A DNA stretch of 64,000 nucleotides from Undaria pinnatifida (GCA_012845835.1 JABAKD010000021.1:231001-295000), one strand, 5' to 3'. Shown: positions 51,749 to 63,390, counted from the stretch's first letter. A program made the numbers and translations. The notes: generated from the letters alone by a model not told the origin.

Positions 51749-52696
51749 ATAAAAAATGAAAATACACTCCAGCTGTGAGATCGAATATTTTGTCGAAACT
51801 CATTTTCGCAAGCTGTGTGTGATACTCCGATCGCGCGTATTACGGGTTGTGTGTCCTCATTAAGGATATAGGTCGGCGACTCCCCTTGCAACTACAGTGT
51901 ACCTGCTATCAGGGTCAACAGGGTGATGTTAGTCAGTCTGTGCGCGGAAACTATACAACTCGTTTCTGAGGGGGAAAAATCTGACAGCTGTGGAAGGAAA
52001 TGCATCCGTTTATCAAGTGAATCATGTAAGTCGAATAACCGGTGAAAGGAGGGCGGAGTTTTGAAGGACGTGGGGGGCTGGTTTTGATCAAAAGGGAGTG
52101 GGGTTGGAGCGGGGGGGAAGGGGGGGGGGGGGACGGGGGGGGGGCGGGTGGGGCAGCGCAATCTGTGCGTGGAAACTATGCATTATTTTAAGGGGATAAA
52201 TGTGACGGTTTTGGAAAGAATGCATCAGTTTATCATGTATATCCTGGGGTAAGTCGTACAATCAGAGAGTAGAGGGCGGAGTGTTCGAGGGGGTGGGGGT
52301 GGGATGGGGTGGGGGGGTGGGGAGGTGGGGGGGTGGGGAGTGGGGGGTGGGGGCGGGGGGGGGGGAAGGGAAGGGCTTTAGGTGGCATAGATGTAGGGGT
52401 TTGTTAAACATGTGGTGCTAGGTCTAGGCGATGGTGCGGATGGCGGGGAAGGAGGGGGCGTTCGGGGCGGGGAAGGGGGAAGGGGGGGGGGGGGGGGAAG
52501 CAGCGGCATGGATGGCTCTAGAAAGATAATGAGGTGATATCCAGTGCGTAAAGTGTTTATTAATCTGGCGGATTTCGATATTAGGTGGGGCGTTTGAGCG
52601 AGGGAGAGCGAAAAGGGGGGGGGAGGGGGGCAAGGTTTTTTTGGAGGTTTAGGTCACATTAATATTCAAATACACTCCGGCTGTGAGATCAAAGAT
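51749..52696 (+). mobile_element. Second long copy of the G-run repeat
   Basis: Same order as the copy at 22265: the head nearly identical for about 150 bp, then units with GTGCG[C/T]GGAAACTAT and oligo-G tracts, ending CACTCCGGCTGTGAGATCAA. It is flanked on both sides by CATAT pentamers, as if inserted into the array or duplicating it as target. Confidence 0.85.
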
Positions 52697-53464
52697 GTAT
52701 CATATCATATCATATCATATCATATCATATCATACTCGCACGAGTGACTCTGCACCTCACGGACAACAAGACTCTATTCAAATAGGCGGTTTTGTTTGGC
52801 GCAGCGTGGCTTGTGGCTTATCATTCCATCGCGGATTCATCTCGCTTATTTAAATATTTAAATCAGCACCAAAGATTACGATCGCAAAAGAAAGGGGGGG
52901 TTCACTCGCGCGAATGGCCCCGAGCCATCGCAGAAAAGGGTCACCAAAAAAGAACCCAACATCACAACATAAGCCTCACGGTACCATAGCCTTGGTCCAT
53001 ACCACGATGTGAAGTACGCCGTTTTGTTGTATTGCGGGCCATCTGAAAATGAGCACCCCGTTTGTTGAGCGCGCGTCGAAGGCTCATGTTAAAACGTTTT
53101 TCATACCTGATTGTCCTCCACAGCTGCTGCCGTAAAACGCGCCCTCCCCAGGTATGCAATGCATGTATGAGATCACATTTCTTGCGTTGGTTTCTATGCT
53201 GGTTTTAGTATCCTCGCCAGGGACGCCGGGGATCTGGTGGGGGTTTTGTTCCGGGCTATCGGTGGTATGATATGTACAACCGTCAGTTACGTCGGCAGCT
53301 GTCGTTTGCGTGCGTGCATCCCGAACGAGGCAACAGCAGTAATCACTGGTGTACGAATGGGGTGAGTCAATTGATAATTTGATAAAGATGAGTCAAAAGC
53401 TCATAGCGTCGGTTGAGAATTCAGGTTCGGGATAGATCCAAGGAAGAGGTTAAGACACCTACCT

Positions 53465-53762
53465 ATTTTTTTGGCACACATCTACTTTCCAGCTTCTCGA
53501 CAAGCCGTGGTCATCACAGGTGTCCTCCCTTCTTCCCCCCCGGTTCTAGCCTTCAATTTTTATCGCGCATAGGGTTCAGCACTCCCACTGCTCGTCGGTT
53601 TTTCATCGAGTGTTGCTAACTCACGCTCTCGCGCTTTCCGCAAGTCAATTTGTGCACAAAAAAAGTCCCCACGGATTCATACGAGTATGCGCTCGAGGGG
53701 GCTCGAACTCACGAAACTGACCTATACCAGGCTCGAGGATAACCTGATACGCCACGGGGCGA
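53465..53762 (-). mobile_element. tRNA-derived SINE, minus orientation
   Basis: Complete copy: on the minus strand the head reads GTGGCGTATCAGGTTATCC (A box) and GTGAGTTCGAGCCCCC (B box), then TTGACTTGCGGAAAGCGCGA, then GAACCCTATGCGCGATAAAA, ending CGAGAAGCTGGAAAGTAGA and a short A-rich end. Confidence 0.9.
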
Positions 53763-54548
53763 CCGGATTACGAGTACCTGGTGTTGGAGTTGACCTTCGC
53801 TTGTAGTCGTGGGTAGATCTTGAAGTAGGATATGGATCTATCTGGGTAGCTGAAATAATCACGGGTTTTTAGTAGGTGGGAAGGTCGTCGTTGGGTATTA
53901 CGTAGATTCCAGGAAGAAGTTGAGAAGGATATGAAAGTCGTGGTACAGAACTGGTCGCCAGCAAGTAGTTGCAACGTCGGTAAGTTTTGAGAGCAGATTT
54001 CCCGGGGTTTGTCGTGGTTGCCCGTTTATGTCAGAAGCTCGCTGGGTGTCGCTTGGAGCCGTCTCGAGTCGATGCACGATATGGCAAGCCACCCGGGTCG
54101 GGTGATACTGATGTAAGCAAGTATCAGGCGAAAGCAGTCAGTATGTGACGGATTTGTAGGCGGACAACAGCAGTGAAGAAGGATAAAGGATGCTCAATTA
54201 CACATGATCCATCAATCATATTTCTTGACCAGTTCTCGAAGGCAGAACAAGCGTTTATTTCGTCAGGTAGAAGAACCTGCAGATTTTGTATGGGATGAGT
54301 TTGGACGGCTGGCGAGCATACAGCAGTCTCGCAATTGAGACTCACCAGACCGAGTGAGCCGAGTCCAATTCTTGTTACGAGGTACCAGGTACATCACTCG
54401 TAAAAATTAAACATCGACGAAACCGAGCCGCAAAAGATAAAATCAAACACTTCGAGGTGCATACCTGGTACGTTTGCAAAAACACTGCGTAACACATGGT
54501 AAGACAAGCAGATAACGATGACGGCTGTCAAATCACACCATGCCTTAC

Positions 54549-54731
54549 CTGCCGTCGGAAGTCCACGGCACGCCGGTTGCCTGCAGTAGCCGTTGCTCCA
54601 CCGGATCCAGAAGGCTTAGACATCTGACTTCGCGTTGCTCCAATACAAGAGCTTCCCCCAGCCCTCCTCCTCCGTCTCCTCCTCTTCCTGCTGCTGCTGC
54701 TCGCTTATCGAAGAATCGTACCCCTTTGTTC
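54549..54731 (-). CDS. Unassigned splice-bounded candidate exon
   Basis: 183 nt, phase 2 to 2, acceptor CTTTTCTAG|GAA, donor GGCAG|GTAAGG. After a GGC-rich run it reads LGEALVLEQREVRCLSLLDP and EQRLLQATGVPW, a helical, well-composed stretch. I do not recognise the family. Its phase does not fit the MED22 exon at 50172, so it probably belongs to another minus-strand gene. Confidence 0.4.
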
Positions 54732-55428
54732 CTAGAAAAGAGCACGCTTTTATAGTTGTTTTTATTACTCCAAAGACCTCTATATTTAGGAACAAAGTTG
54801 GAATGAAGATTCAGCACGTTGCTGGAAAAAGTGTTGCTGGAAAAAGTGCACGAAGCAAACCCGCAGCTACAGCCGCTGCCAAGCTCGACAGAGCAAGCGA
54901 ATGGCGGAAATTAGTCGCAGGTACTCAGTGCACGAGGTCGGGCGGCATCCGTCTCGTGTTGAAGTTGGTACAGCTGCTGCTAGCCGCGCACGAACCCGGA
55001 GTACAAACGACCTGCCGTGACCCTTATTTGACGAAAATATGGAGTTGCTTACGATATGGTGGCGGTTGTGGCATATAATTTCCAACCCTCCCCCCGACGG
55101 TTTCATGTTTTGGCGACGAAAAAATGATTTTTTCGACGTCCGTTCAAAATACGGCGACGTTCATTTGATGCCCGATGTTCAATGTACGCTGCTGTTCTTT
55201 GAGCCACACGGACGGAGGAGGCCATTACGTACATAGCATAGCGTTCAGAGGGATAGCTTTCCACGCGAGTCCTAATGACACCTTCTCTGACAGATAGAGC
55301 CGATACGTAGTTGTTGCGTGCAACATATCCCGTCAATAGCCCACGACCATCCTCTTTGAGTCGCACGCGTTGGTTCGTGGCATATATAGTGCTTGCTACG
55401 CGAGAGTCCCGCATCATCTTTCTATATC

Positions 55429-55656
55429 ATGCCATCGGCCAGAGGAGGAGGTGCAGAGGCATTGAGACAGCGCGGACCCGCGCGTACCACCTCGCGTCCG
55501 TCCAGGTCGAGTAGAGGTCGAGCAACTACAAGACGACAGAGCAACAACAACGTCGACGTCGAGGCGAACACGAAGAAACTTCGTGACACCCTACAGCAAG
55601 CGGAGGCAAGGCAGGTGGCCGACTGGGTGCGCACGCGACACAAGGTATCACTGTAG
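55429..55656 (+). CDS. Small basic coiled-coil protein or first exon, unassigned
   Basis: ATG at 55429, 75 residues to a stop. It has an Arg/Ser-rich N-terminus (ALRQRGPARTTSRPSRSSRG) then VEANTKKLRDTLQQAEARQV, a likely amphipathic helix. A possible donor (AAG|GTATCA) lies four codons before the stop, so it may be a first exon. No homology recognised. Confidence 0.35.
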   Translation: MPSARGGGAEALRQRGPARTTSRPSRSSRGRATTRRQSNNNVDVEANTKKLRDTLQQAEARQVADWVRTRHKVSL

Positions 55657-56105
55657 AGATGTATTGCATCTGGCAGTGACTCGTGATGCAGTTCGTGCGT
55701 ATTTAGAACGTGGCTTTGGTTGCTAGTCTAGTATTGGTGTTCTCGCCATAATTTTGTTCCGAAGTCTATCGACGGGGGTCTCTCCTACTTTGTCCAACTG
55801 CCGGCGTGCATGTTGTTCATGACATCACACAACGAGTAGCTCGTTGCCGCAATCTAGCCTATTGTCGCATGTGTAACCTGTTCGCCTATTCGGAGTATCA
55901 ACTAATAAAATTTCAAATTTCTAGAGTGAGGAGCCAGTACGGGTACGTACATAGGTAAACGCAGGGGAAGGACAAGTCAGAGAGCATGCTGATAGTTGGT
56001 GTGCTGTGTGTCTCCACCAGGGAAACAAATGCCTACGGTACGACGACGAATCCGTCCCATATTTGAACCGAAGTATGCAGCGTATATGTGTGTGTGTGTT
56101 TTCCT

Positions 56106-56395
56106 CACACATCTATATTCTTTTCAGCTTCTGGACAAGCCGTGGTCATAGATGTCGCCCCTTCTTCCCCCCGGTGCTTGCCTTCATCTTTTATCGCGCA
56201 TAGGGTTCAGCAATCCCACTGCTCGTCGGTTTTTTCGTCGGTTGTTGCTAACTCACGCTCCCACGCTTTCCGCAAGGCAATCTGTGCACAAGGTAAAGCA
56301 CCTTCGAATTTATACGAGTATGCACTCGGGGGGACTCGAACTCAAGAAACTGATATATACCAAGCTCGAGGATAACCTGATACGCCACCGGCGCG
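56106..56395 (-). mobile_element. tRNA-derived SINE, minus orientation
   Basis: Complete copy with the head at 56395 (minus: GGCGTATCAGGTTATCCTCG, GAGTTCGAGTCCCCCC) and the tail at 56106 (minus: CCAGAAGCTGAAAAGAATA). Confidence 0.9.
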
Positions 56396-56582
56396 GCCTG
56401 TACATACGTCCTCGAAACACTAGTGGAATACGATTACAGTACTCGTGCGGGGTAACATGTAGCATGAAGTCCGTGTATCCTGTTTGCCCGCTGCAATTAT
56501 CATTCTACTGTAGCGCAAAAATGAAACATGCGACGATTTGTACCAAAATTGACACTATCGTTGTGTGCCGTGTGTCTATACC

Positions 56583-56897
56583 ATCGCCCCGGAGGCGTAT
56601 CAGATTATCCTCGAGCCTGGTATAGGTCAGTTTCGTGAGTTCGAATCCCCCCGAGTGCATACTCGTATTAATTCGTGGGGACTTTTTCTTGCGCACAAAT
56701 TGACTTGCGGAAAGCGCGAGAGCGTGAGTTAGCAACACTCAATGAAAAATCGACGATCAGTGGGAATACTGAACCCTATGCGCGATAAAAATTGAAGGCA
56801 AGAACCCGGGGGGAGAAGGGGCGACAACTGTGACCACGGCTTGTCCAGAAGCTGGAAAGTAGATCTGTGTGAAAAAAATAAAAGAAAATAAAAAAAT
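56583..56897 (+). mobile_element. tRNA-derived SINE, plus orientation
   Basis: Best-preserved copy: GCCCCGGAGGCGTATCAGAT, GTGAGTTCGAATCCCCCC, TTGACTTGCGGAAAGCGCGA, CAGTGGGAATACTGAACCCT, CCGGGGGGAGAAGGGG, GGCTTGTCCAGAAGCTGGAA, tail AAAAAAATAAAAGAAAATAA. Its head faces the head of the copy at 56395 across about 190 bp. Confidence 0.92.
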
Positions 56898-58445
56898 CTT
56901 GTCGCCCCTACTCCCTCAGGCAATCGACTACGACTTATCCTCCACGGCTGCGCGGCTCGAGGGGTCCCTCCCGAGAGCAAAAATTCCGAACTCTTCTCGA
57001 CCAACCTCGTTGAGGGCCGATGAGCATGAGGGTGGTGGTCTGGCCACAACGTGGCCTCTCGGCTCTTCGTCCCTGAGGGTGGATGGGCACGGGCTCTCCA
57101 ACACTTTACCCAAAGACGTTGGCATCTCCGTCGCTGATTCGTGTAACAACCAGGTGCGGCCTGTTCGGTTTTCGCGGTGCACAGCCGGAACCGTATCTGC
57201 GTTTGTGGGCATGAACTGCTTGAAAATGGCGTGAGATGATTTAAGAAGGCACGTCGGTGATGGAGGAACTCGAGGTGGATGGGGGAGTATACCTTGTCGA
57301 TACATTTTGGAAGTTGATACTCGTAGACTGAGAGAATCGTGGGAAAAGTTATCAGGGATACATGAGAATATCGAAGCTTCTGTAACGCCCAATGGTAAAA
57401 AAAATTCTGTGTTTCTAGCCGTCCTTATTCTATTAGACTAATAAGTGAACGCCCCGTGCATAAGGTATATTTAATCGTCATAACGCTATACGTAGTCAGC
57501 GGGGTGACGAATCGTGAGTTGTTACTGATGTACACCTTGGTTTTTGCAAGCCCGACGGGAAAACAGTTCAAAAGTAACCCGGCTGAAAAAACATCAGCAA
57601 GTTCATTTAGGCCGGTGGCTGAAGCTATGCTTGCAATCAATGTATAAAATAACAAAATAGGTCCAATGAGGACCATCACATAAACAACGAACAATATACC
57701 GATCACGTACATACGGCCTACGAGTTCCAAGCTAAAACCTACCCGGTACAGTATCAGGTACGACAGCACCAAGCGTCTGCCACGGCGATTGTTTATTGTT
57801 TGCCGTCCACCGCACCCCCTGAACTGCCGCCATACCGCACGTTGTTAAATAGCACTCCACCCCAGAGGATGGCATAGACGAGCATCGCTCGAGAGCAGTA
57901 GCATACAGACTGCATTCACGCTATGGCATTGCCTTAGAAAGCTTAGGCACGCCTTCCAGGATTTGGGATTACAGAAGCGGATTGACGTAGTAGTTAGACG
58001 GCATTTCGATACAGGCAAAATACAAGACGAGCATGGAGACAAGGAATACTCTCGTCCAGACCTTTCGTCCACTCCGATTGGGCATATATACCGTACGACC
58101 GAGCTCTTCCAAGAAACAGAAATGAGCATTCGTGCTTAACGTATGGCCCTTCTGACACGTTGTTTTCCGATTTCCACTAACAGTCTCGGGAATGGAACAA
58201 CAATCGCTCGCCGGCACGTAGTGCCAAGCCGACGAGCTTCGCGCGGCGAGTGCGGGATGCCATGGAGATGCAAGGATTAGACGCGAGAATGCTGAAGGAA
58301 TATTTAGTCCCTTCCTGTACGGCTCACCCCGAGGTCAGCGCAGCTGCGGTGGCTCATATAACGTAGTGTTTCTATTGTTGTTTCTTTCGTCGCACGTTGC
58401 AAAATAATACGGCAACGTTTCCACCCTTCGAACAGATGGCAATTT

Positions 58446-58790
58446 AGATCATATAGATCATATAGATAATATAGATCATACAGATAATATAGATCATATA
58501 GAACATATAGATCAAATTATATCATACATATCATATAGATCATATAGATCGCGTTAAGCATATAGATCACATAGATCATATAGATCACATAGATAATATA
58601 GATCACATGAACCATATAGATAATATAGATCTAATAGATCATCTAGATCATATAGATCGTATAGATCATATAGATCATATAGATCATACATATCGTATAT
58701 ATCATATAGATCATACGAATCGCATAGATCATATGGATCATGTAGATCATGTAGATCCTGCAGATCATGTAGATTATATAGACGATCCAG
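58446..58790. repeat. 9-bp array GATCATATA
   Basis: About 35 degenerate units (TAGATCATA) over 345 bp; contains the palindrome GATC in each unit. Confidence 0.95.
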
Positions 58791-59394
58791 ATCGTACGGT
58801 CTCTCACTCGGTAACATGAGCTATATCATGCAGAACTTCCCTGCTTGACCTAGATTATCAAGTAGAGATCGGCGATCTGTTCGACGTGTGAGCGTTTTCA
58901 AAAGCTGTGGTTCGACCGCAGGAGTTCAGGAAGCCGTGATTCTGCTCGCTTGGACCCTCGAGGATATTTGAGGCAAAACGCTCGACCATGGGTACGTGAA
59001 GGCCACGGTAGGAGCAGAGCGCGTGGGCAAGGGTGGAGTTTTCGTAAGGACGAGCTGGAGGGCTAAAACGGGGTGTCTCGAAGCGATAATCTAACACAGA
59101 CTACTAATACGTGTGAATTGCAGCAAACGTAACGCTCAACCATGTCGGGGGTCGAGTTGTCTCACGCGGAAGGCTCAATAGTTGTAACAACTGGTAAACG
59201 CCAATTTGATAGTGCATTTCTACATCTTGGGGAGACGATATACGCCATATACCAGGTACGCCCCAAAAACAGGACATGAGGTACCACCCCAAGCCACGGA
59301 GTATTGGTAGCTGTTGGCTGGCCGCGACTGAGTGGTGTTGTGAATAGTGCTATGTGTCCAATACTCTAGAACTAGCAGTTTTGGGGGTGACATC

Positions 59395-59544
59395 ATGTGA
59401 GATTATGTGAGATGGTGTACAGATGATGTGAGATGATGTGAGAATATGTGAGATGATGTGAGATGATCATGATGGATGATGATGATGATGATGATGGTGA
59501 TGATGATCATGATGACGATGATGATGATGATGGGGATGATGTGA

Positions 59545-59575
<31 letters not shown>

Positions 59576-59640
59576 GTGGATGCTGATGACGATGATGATG
59601 AGGATGATGATGACGATAATGATGATGATGGTGATGGTGA
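59395..59640. repeat. GAT-rich microsatellite
   Basis: GTGAGATGAT repeats pass into a long (GAT)n tract with GAC and GGT interruptions. Confidence 0.97.
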
Positions 59641-60035
59641 TTATACTGAGCTCCTCATGTTAGGAGCTCAGAAACTTCTGAGAAACTTCTGCTGCACCCC
59701 TAGCCTGGGATGAGTCTTGTTTATGATATACGTACGCACATTCTTATTTTATCATGAATGTTTGAGGGTGATCGACTTAGAAGACCATACCGCACATGCT
59801 GCGCACCTTCGAACGCGAAAACTAGTATAACATTAACACGGACACGAGATGCAAGAACGGTGGTCGTGGCTGTGATGTTTTGCACCGCTGTTCCCCGTTT
59901 GACCTTCCCAACAGGATACTTCTACCTCTGTGCAAAGCTGGGAGGTGTTTAAGGTGCTTGCTCTTGACGTGGGAATAAACCTGACGGAAGACGACAAAAA
60001 GGTATAAAGGTATTTTGGCAATTTGGACGGGGCCC

Positions 60036-60131
<96 letters not shown>

Positions 60132-60140
60132 CGTTGTTGC

Positions 60141-60216
<76 letters not shown>

Positions 60217-60560
60217 CTTGTTCTTGTTCTTGTTCTTGTTCTTGTTCTTGTTATTGTTCTTGTTCTTGTTGTTCTTGTTGTTCTTGTTGTTCCTGTTGTC
60301 GTCGTTGCTGTTGCTGTTGGTGGTGCTGTTGCTGTTGTCGTTGCTGTTGTCGTCGCTGTTGCTGTTGTTGTCGTCGTTGTTGTTGTTGTTGTTGCTCTTG
60401 TTGTTGTCGTTGCTGTTGCTGTTGGTGGTGCTGTTGCTGTTGTCGTTGCTGTTGTCGTTGCTGTTGCTGTTGGTTGTGCTGTTGCCGCTGGCGTTGCTGT
60501 TGTCGTTGCCGTTGCCATTGCCGTTGCTGTTGCCGTTGCCGTTGCCGCTGTATTCGCCAC
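60036..60560. repeat. Long compound (TTG)n microsatellite
   Basis: About 65 TTG/GTT units, then TTC/TTG and CTG/TCG-mixed triplets over 525 bp. Frames give poly-Cys, poly-Leu, poly-Asn or poly-Thr. A minus frame runs through as poly-Asn and could be part of a protein (59833-60753), but no flanking homology supports it. Confidence 0.95.
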
Positions 60561-61388
60561 CATCCCGTTCAAAGGATGCGTGTCCCGCACCATAACTACG
60601 CACCATGGCTACATACAGGGTGGTTGATATTGTGGATAACAATCGAAGTGCTGCTGTTGGAAGCAGTTCACGACATTTTGAAGCTACCCATGAAGGATCT
60701 AGCGGCACGGGTGAAACCGTGGCCAATCCGCTAGTTTTATTCAAGACAGTCACTGATATCCTTGTTCGAGGAAGAGGATAAACGTGATATGTGATGGAAA
60801 ATCGTCGACATTCTGTTGTCGGAAGCGTTGTACAACATTAGGAGGTAGGCGTGTCCGGGAGTGTCCAAACTCAGGTAGGTTTTCTTCGAAGGGCGCGCGG
60901 TAAGACATGAACATTGTTTTTATATGCTCTGATGCGTGTTTGGCGCGAAAAGTCGAAGCAAACCCAAACATTCCGTCGTCCAGTAGCCGAGTAACTCAAT
61001 AACTAGGTTGCTCCGCAGTTTCGAATTTGAGTTTAGAATTTAAAGCACTTTGTTTTACGACGACGTACTGGTCGCCTTGTATGAGAACCTGCGATATCGC
61101 CGTGAGATTGCGAAGATCATCATTAGTTGCCGGATTGTCCTTACCAGGTATATTCGAATCTGCGATACCGACGTTGGGATTCGAAGCGCTTCGGTTATGT
61201 CGACGTATTCGTATCTGAATGCCTTGCGCTGTCAAGGTCGAAACGTGCCCGCGTCGCTCCAAGAGTCTCCTTCTCTCTGCCGTCGGCCTAGACAATAACA
61301 AGTTTACTGCTTTCGTGGAAAAAAATACTGCTGCTCAAAAACTTTATTGAAATCACGACAAAAACCACCGACGCAACGAAACATTCAC

Positions 61389-61595
61389 GCTCTCACGACA
61401 CCAAATCATTTGCCGCAAATAATAATATCGCTCTCAGTACAAATAACAATGCCGCACGAAACACTGCAACGCTCTCACGACAAAAAGCGTTTTGCCGAAA
61501 AACAAAGCAAGCACTCTCACGACTAAAAAAGGGTTGCCGCTAAAATCGCTTCTGTATGTATCACTCTCACGATAACAAAAACATTCCCGCTACTT
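61389..61595. repeat. About 42-bp minisatellite CGCTCTCACGACA...TTGCCG
   Basis: Five degenerate units, each with CTCTCACGA and TTGCCG words; the last unit runs into the acceptor of the exon at 61610. Confidence 0.85.
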
Positions 61596-61609
61596 GTTTT
61601 TCTTGTCAG

Positions 61610-62088
61610 CTTATCGAAACAAAGTTCGGGGACGGCGGGATCGACGGAGGGATAGACGTCAACCGTCTGATGGCTTCTCTCGGTCTCCGGTTGCCCGAAG
61701 ACGAACCCGAGCGATCCGACACCGCCCACGAACTAGGTGTAGAGGAGGAATACGCCTGGCTTGACCAAAACTCTACAGGCCCGTTGGATGCGTTGGATTC
61801 AGCCGTTCATCCAGCCGTTCATCCGATGAATACGTTGGATCCAGCCGTTAGTTCAGCTGTTGATCCAATGAATCATTTGGATCCGTTGGACCCAGCCGTT
61901 GATTCAGCTGTTGATCCAATAAACCCGTTGGATCCGGTGGAAGATCCGTTGGATCCGTTGAATCCACGCGTTGGGACGAAGCTCTCGGTCGGCCTCGAAA
62001 AAGCAGCAGCAGGGATAGGGACGAACAAAGACGGCAGAGACCCAAGCAAAGAGCCCGACAAAACCGCCCTCGAAGAGGAAAATGCCAG
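61610..62088 (+). CDS. Leu-Asp-Pro repeat protein, internal exon, unassigned
   Basis: 479 nt, phase 0 to 2, acceptor TTCTTGTCAG|CTT, donor GCCAG|GTATGC. It reads LIETKFGDGGIDGGIDVNRL then seven degenerate copies of a DPMNxLDPAVxSAV-type repeat, then a Lys/Glu-rich end (TALEEENAR). The Pro/Asp repeat probably forms an extended region. No family recognised. Neighbouring exons were not found: upstream is minisatellite, downstream the palindrome array. Confidence 0.55.
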
Positions 62089-62159
62089 GTATGCGTGGAA
62101 CACCATCTTGTTGTACTACCCGGTCTCCTGCACTACTTGTTTTTTGCGTGGAAGCTCAT

Positions 62160-63125
62160 GAAATCTTCCGTGGAAGCTTCCACCGCTTCCATGGACGCTT
62201 CCATCGCTTCCATGGAAGGTTCCATAGCTTCTATGGAAGCTTTCATAGTAGCGGCGGAAGCTTCCATGGAAGCTTCCATTGAAGCTGTCGTGGAAGCAAT
62301 GGAAGCTTCCACAAAAGCTTTCATGGGAGCTTTCGTGGACGTTATGGAAGCTTCCATGGAAAAAAGAAACGGAAGCTTCCACGAAAGCTTCCGCGAAAGC
62401 TTCCATGGAAGTAGCTTCCACGAAAGCTTCCACGAAGGGTTAGGGGTTAGGGTTAGGGTTAGGGTAAGGGTTAGGTTCCGTGAATGCTTCCGTGAAAGCT
62501 TTCGTGAAAAGTTCCGCGGAAGCACGTTTACTCAGTGGAAGCTTCCGTGAACGCTTCTGCGGAAGCTAATTTTCTTCCACGGTTAACACGGAAGAAAGCT
62601 AGCTTCCACGGAATTTTTCGCGGAAGCTTCCGCGGAGTAGATTTGCTTCCGCGAAATTTTTCACGGAAGCTTCCGTGAAAGTAATTTACTTCCACGAAAG
62701 CTTCCGTGAAAGCTTCCGTGAAATTAATTTACTTCCAGGAAATCTTCCGTGAAAGCTTCCGTGAAAGAGCTTCCGTGGAAGCAAATTTATTTCCACGGAA
62801 GCTTCCGTGAAAGATTCTGTGTAAGCAATTTACTTCCGCGAAAGCTTCCGTGGAAGTTTCCGTGGAAATAACTTCCGTGGAAGCTTTCACGGCATCTTCC
62901 GTGGAAGTAACTTCCGTGGAAGCTTCCACGACAAATTTCCGTGGAAGTTTCTTCCACGGAAGCTTCCACGGAAGCTTTCATGGAAGCTTCCACGCTTCCA
63001 TGGAAACTTCCATCGCTTCCACGCTTCCATGGAGGCTTCCATGGAAGCTATGGAAGCTCCCGTGGAAGCCGTGGAAGTTTTCATGGAAGCGATGGGAGCT
63101 TCCATGGAAGCTTTCACGAGCTTCC
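62160..63125. repeat. GGAAGCTTCC palindrome array
   Basis: About 970 bp built from GGAAGCTTCC separated by ATG, GTG, ACG or CGC triplets (units of 12-15 bp), interrupted at 62438-62480 by TTAGGG-type repeats. Each unit is self-complementary. Long open frames of Glu-Ala-Ser or Phe-His-Gly-Ser are artefacts of the period. Confidence 0.95.
62438..62480. repeat. Interstitial TTAGGG tract
   Basis: GTTAGGG occurs four times in succession, with single variants on both sides, inside the palindrome array. Confidence 0.9.
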
Positions 63126-63179
63126 ACCAAAAATGTAGACAGTGCAGGTGGCCCTACCAAGCGACAAATGCTTGTCAAT

Positions 63180-63390
63180 CCGTGTATGGAGCAGAAACCG
63201 CTTAGTATATGTGGAACATCTCCTTGTTGGACTATAGCGAAAGGTGGTAGTTGGTACGAACAAGGCACGTTTTGGTCAGTTTTTCAAATGAGACAGAAGT
63301 GAAAAATACGTGCCAGACCGCGTGTGGAGCAGGAAAATGCCAGATATGCATGCAACACCCTCTTCTTGAACTGCAGTGTACCGTAAAACC
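63180..63390 (+). pseudogene. Two decayed copies of the LDP-exon 3' end
   Basis: GGAGCAGGAAAATGCCAGAT then ATGCATGCAACACCCTC (about 63330) parallels GAAGAGGAAAATGCCAG|GTATGCGTGGAACACCATC at 62075. A weaker copy (GGAGCAGAAACCGCTTAGTA, TATGTGGAACATCTCCTTG) is at about 63188. The donor GT is lost in both. Confidence 0.75.

Larger units (their letters stand above)
50173..54548. other. Repeat-dominated region upstream of MED22
   Basis: It must contain the missing MED22 first exon, not located. Contains a SINE fragment (about 51140-51290), GATGTTATGAT repeats (51430-51560), a pentamer array, the second long G-run repeat and a SINE. Open frames at 50093-50560 and 50726-51288 look compositional. Confidence 0.5.
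55657..61609. other. Repeat-rich region with unassigned frames
   Basis: Two head-to-head SINEs, a 9-mer array, GAT and TTG arrays. Minus frames at 56928-57392, 57425-57772 (hydrophobic, RMYVIGILFVVYVMVLIGPI) and 60996-61301 (DNPATNDDLRNLTAISQVLI) are protein-like. The hydrophobic one may simply be a T-rich intron, since it ends in TTTTTTCAG. Confidence 0.4.

Noticed and set aside
57425-57772. Multi-pass membrane protein exon
   Set aside because: Hydrophobic frame contains GTACGTG at one end and TTTTTTCAG at the other, so it may be a T-rich intron; no family match.
59833-60753. 306-residue poly-Asn frame and poly-Leu/poly-Cys frames on the other strand
   Set aside because: Explained by the TTG microsatellite. 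Flanks have no recognisable domain, so no gene was called.
62095-63302. Glu-Ala-Ser-rich and Phe-His-Gly-Ser-rich frames
   Set aside because: The period of the GGAAGCTTCC array is near a multiple of three; no splice or homology support.
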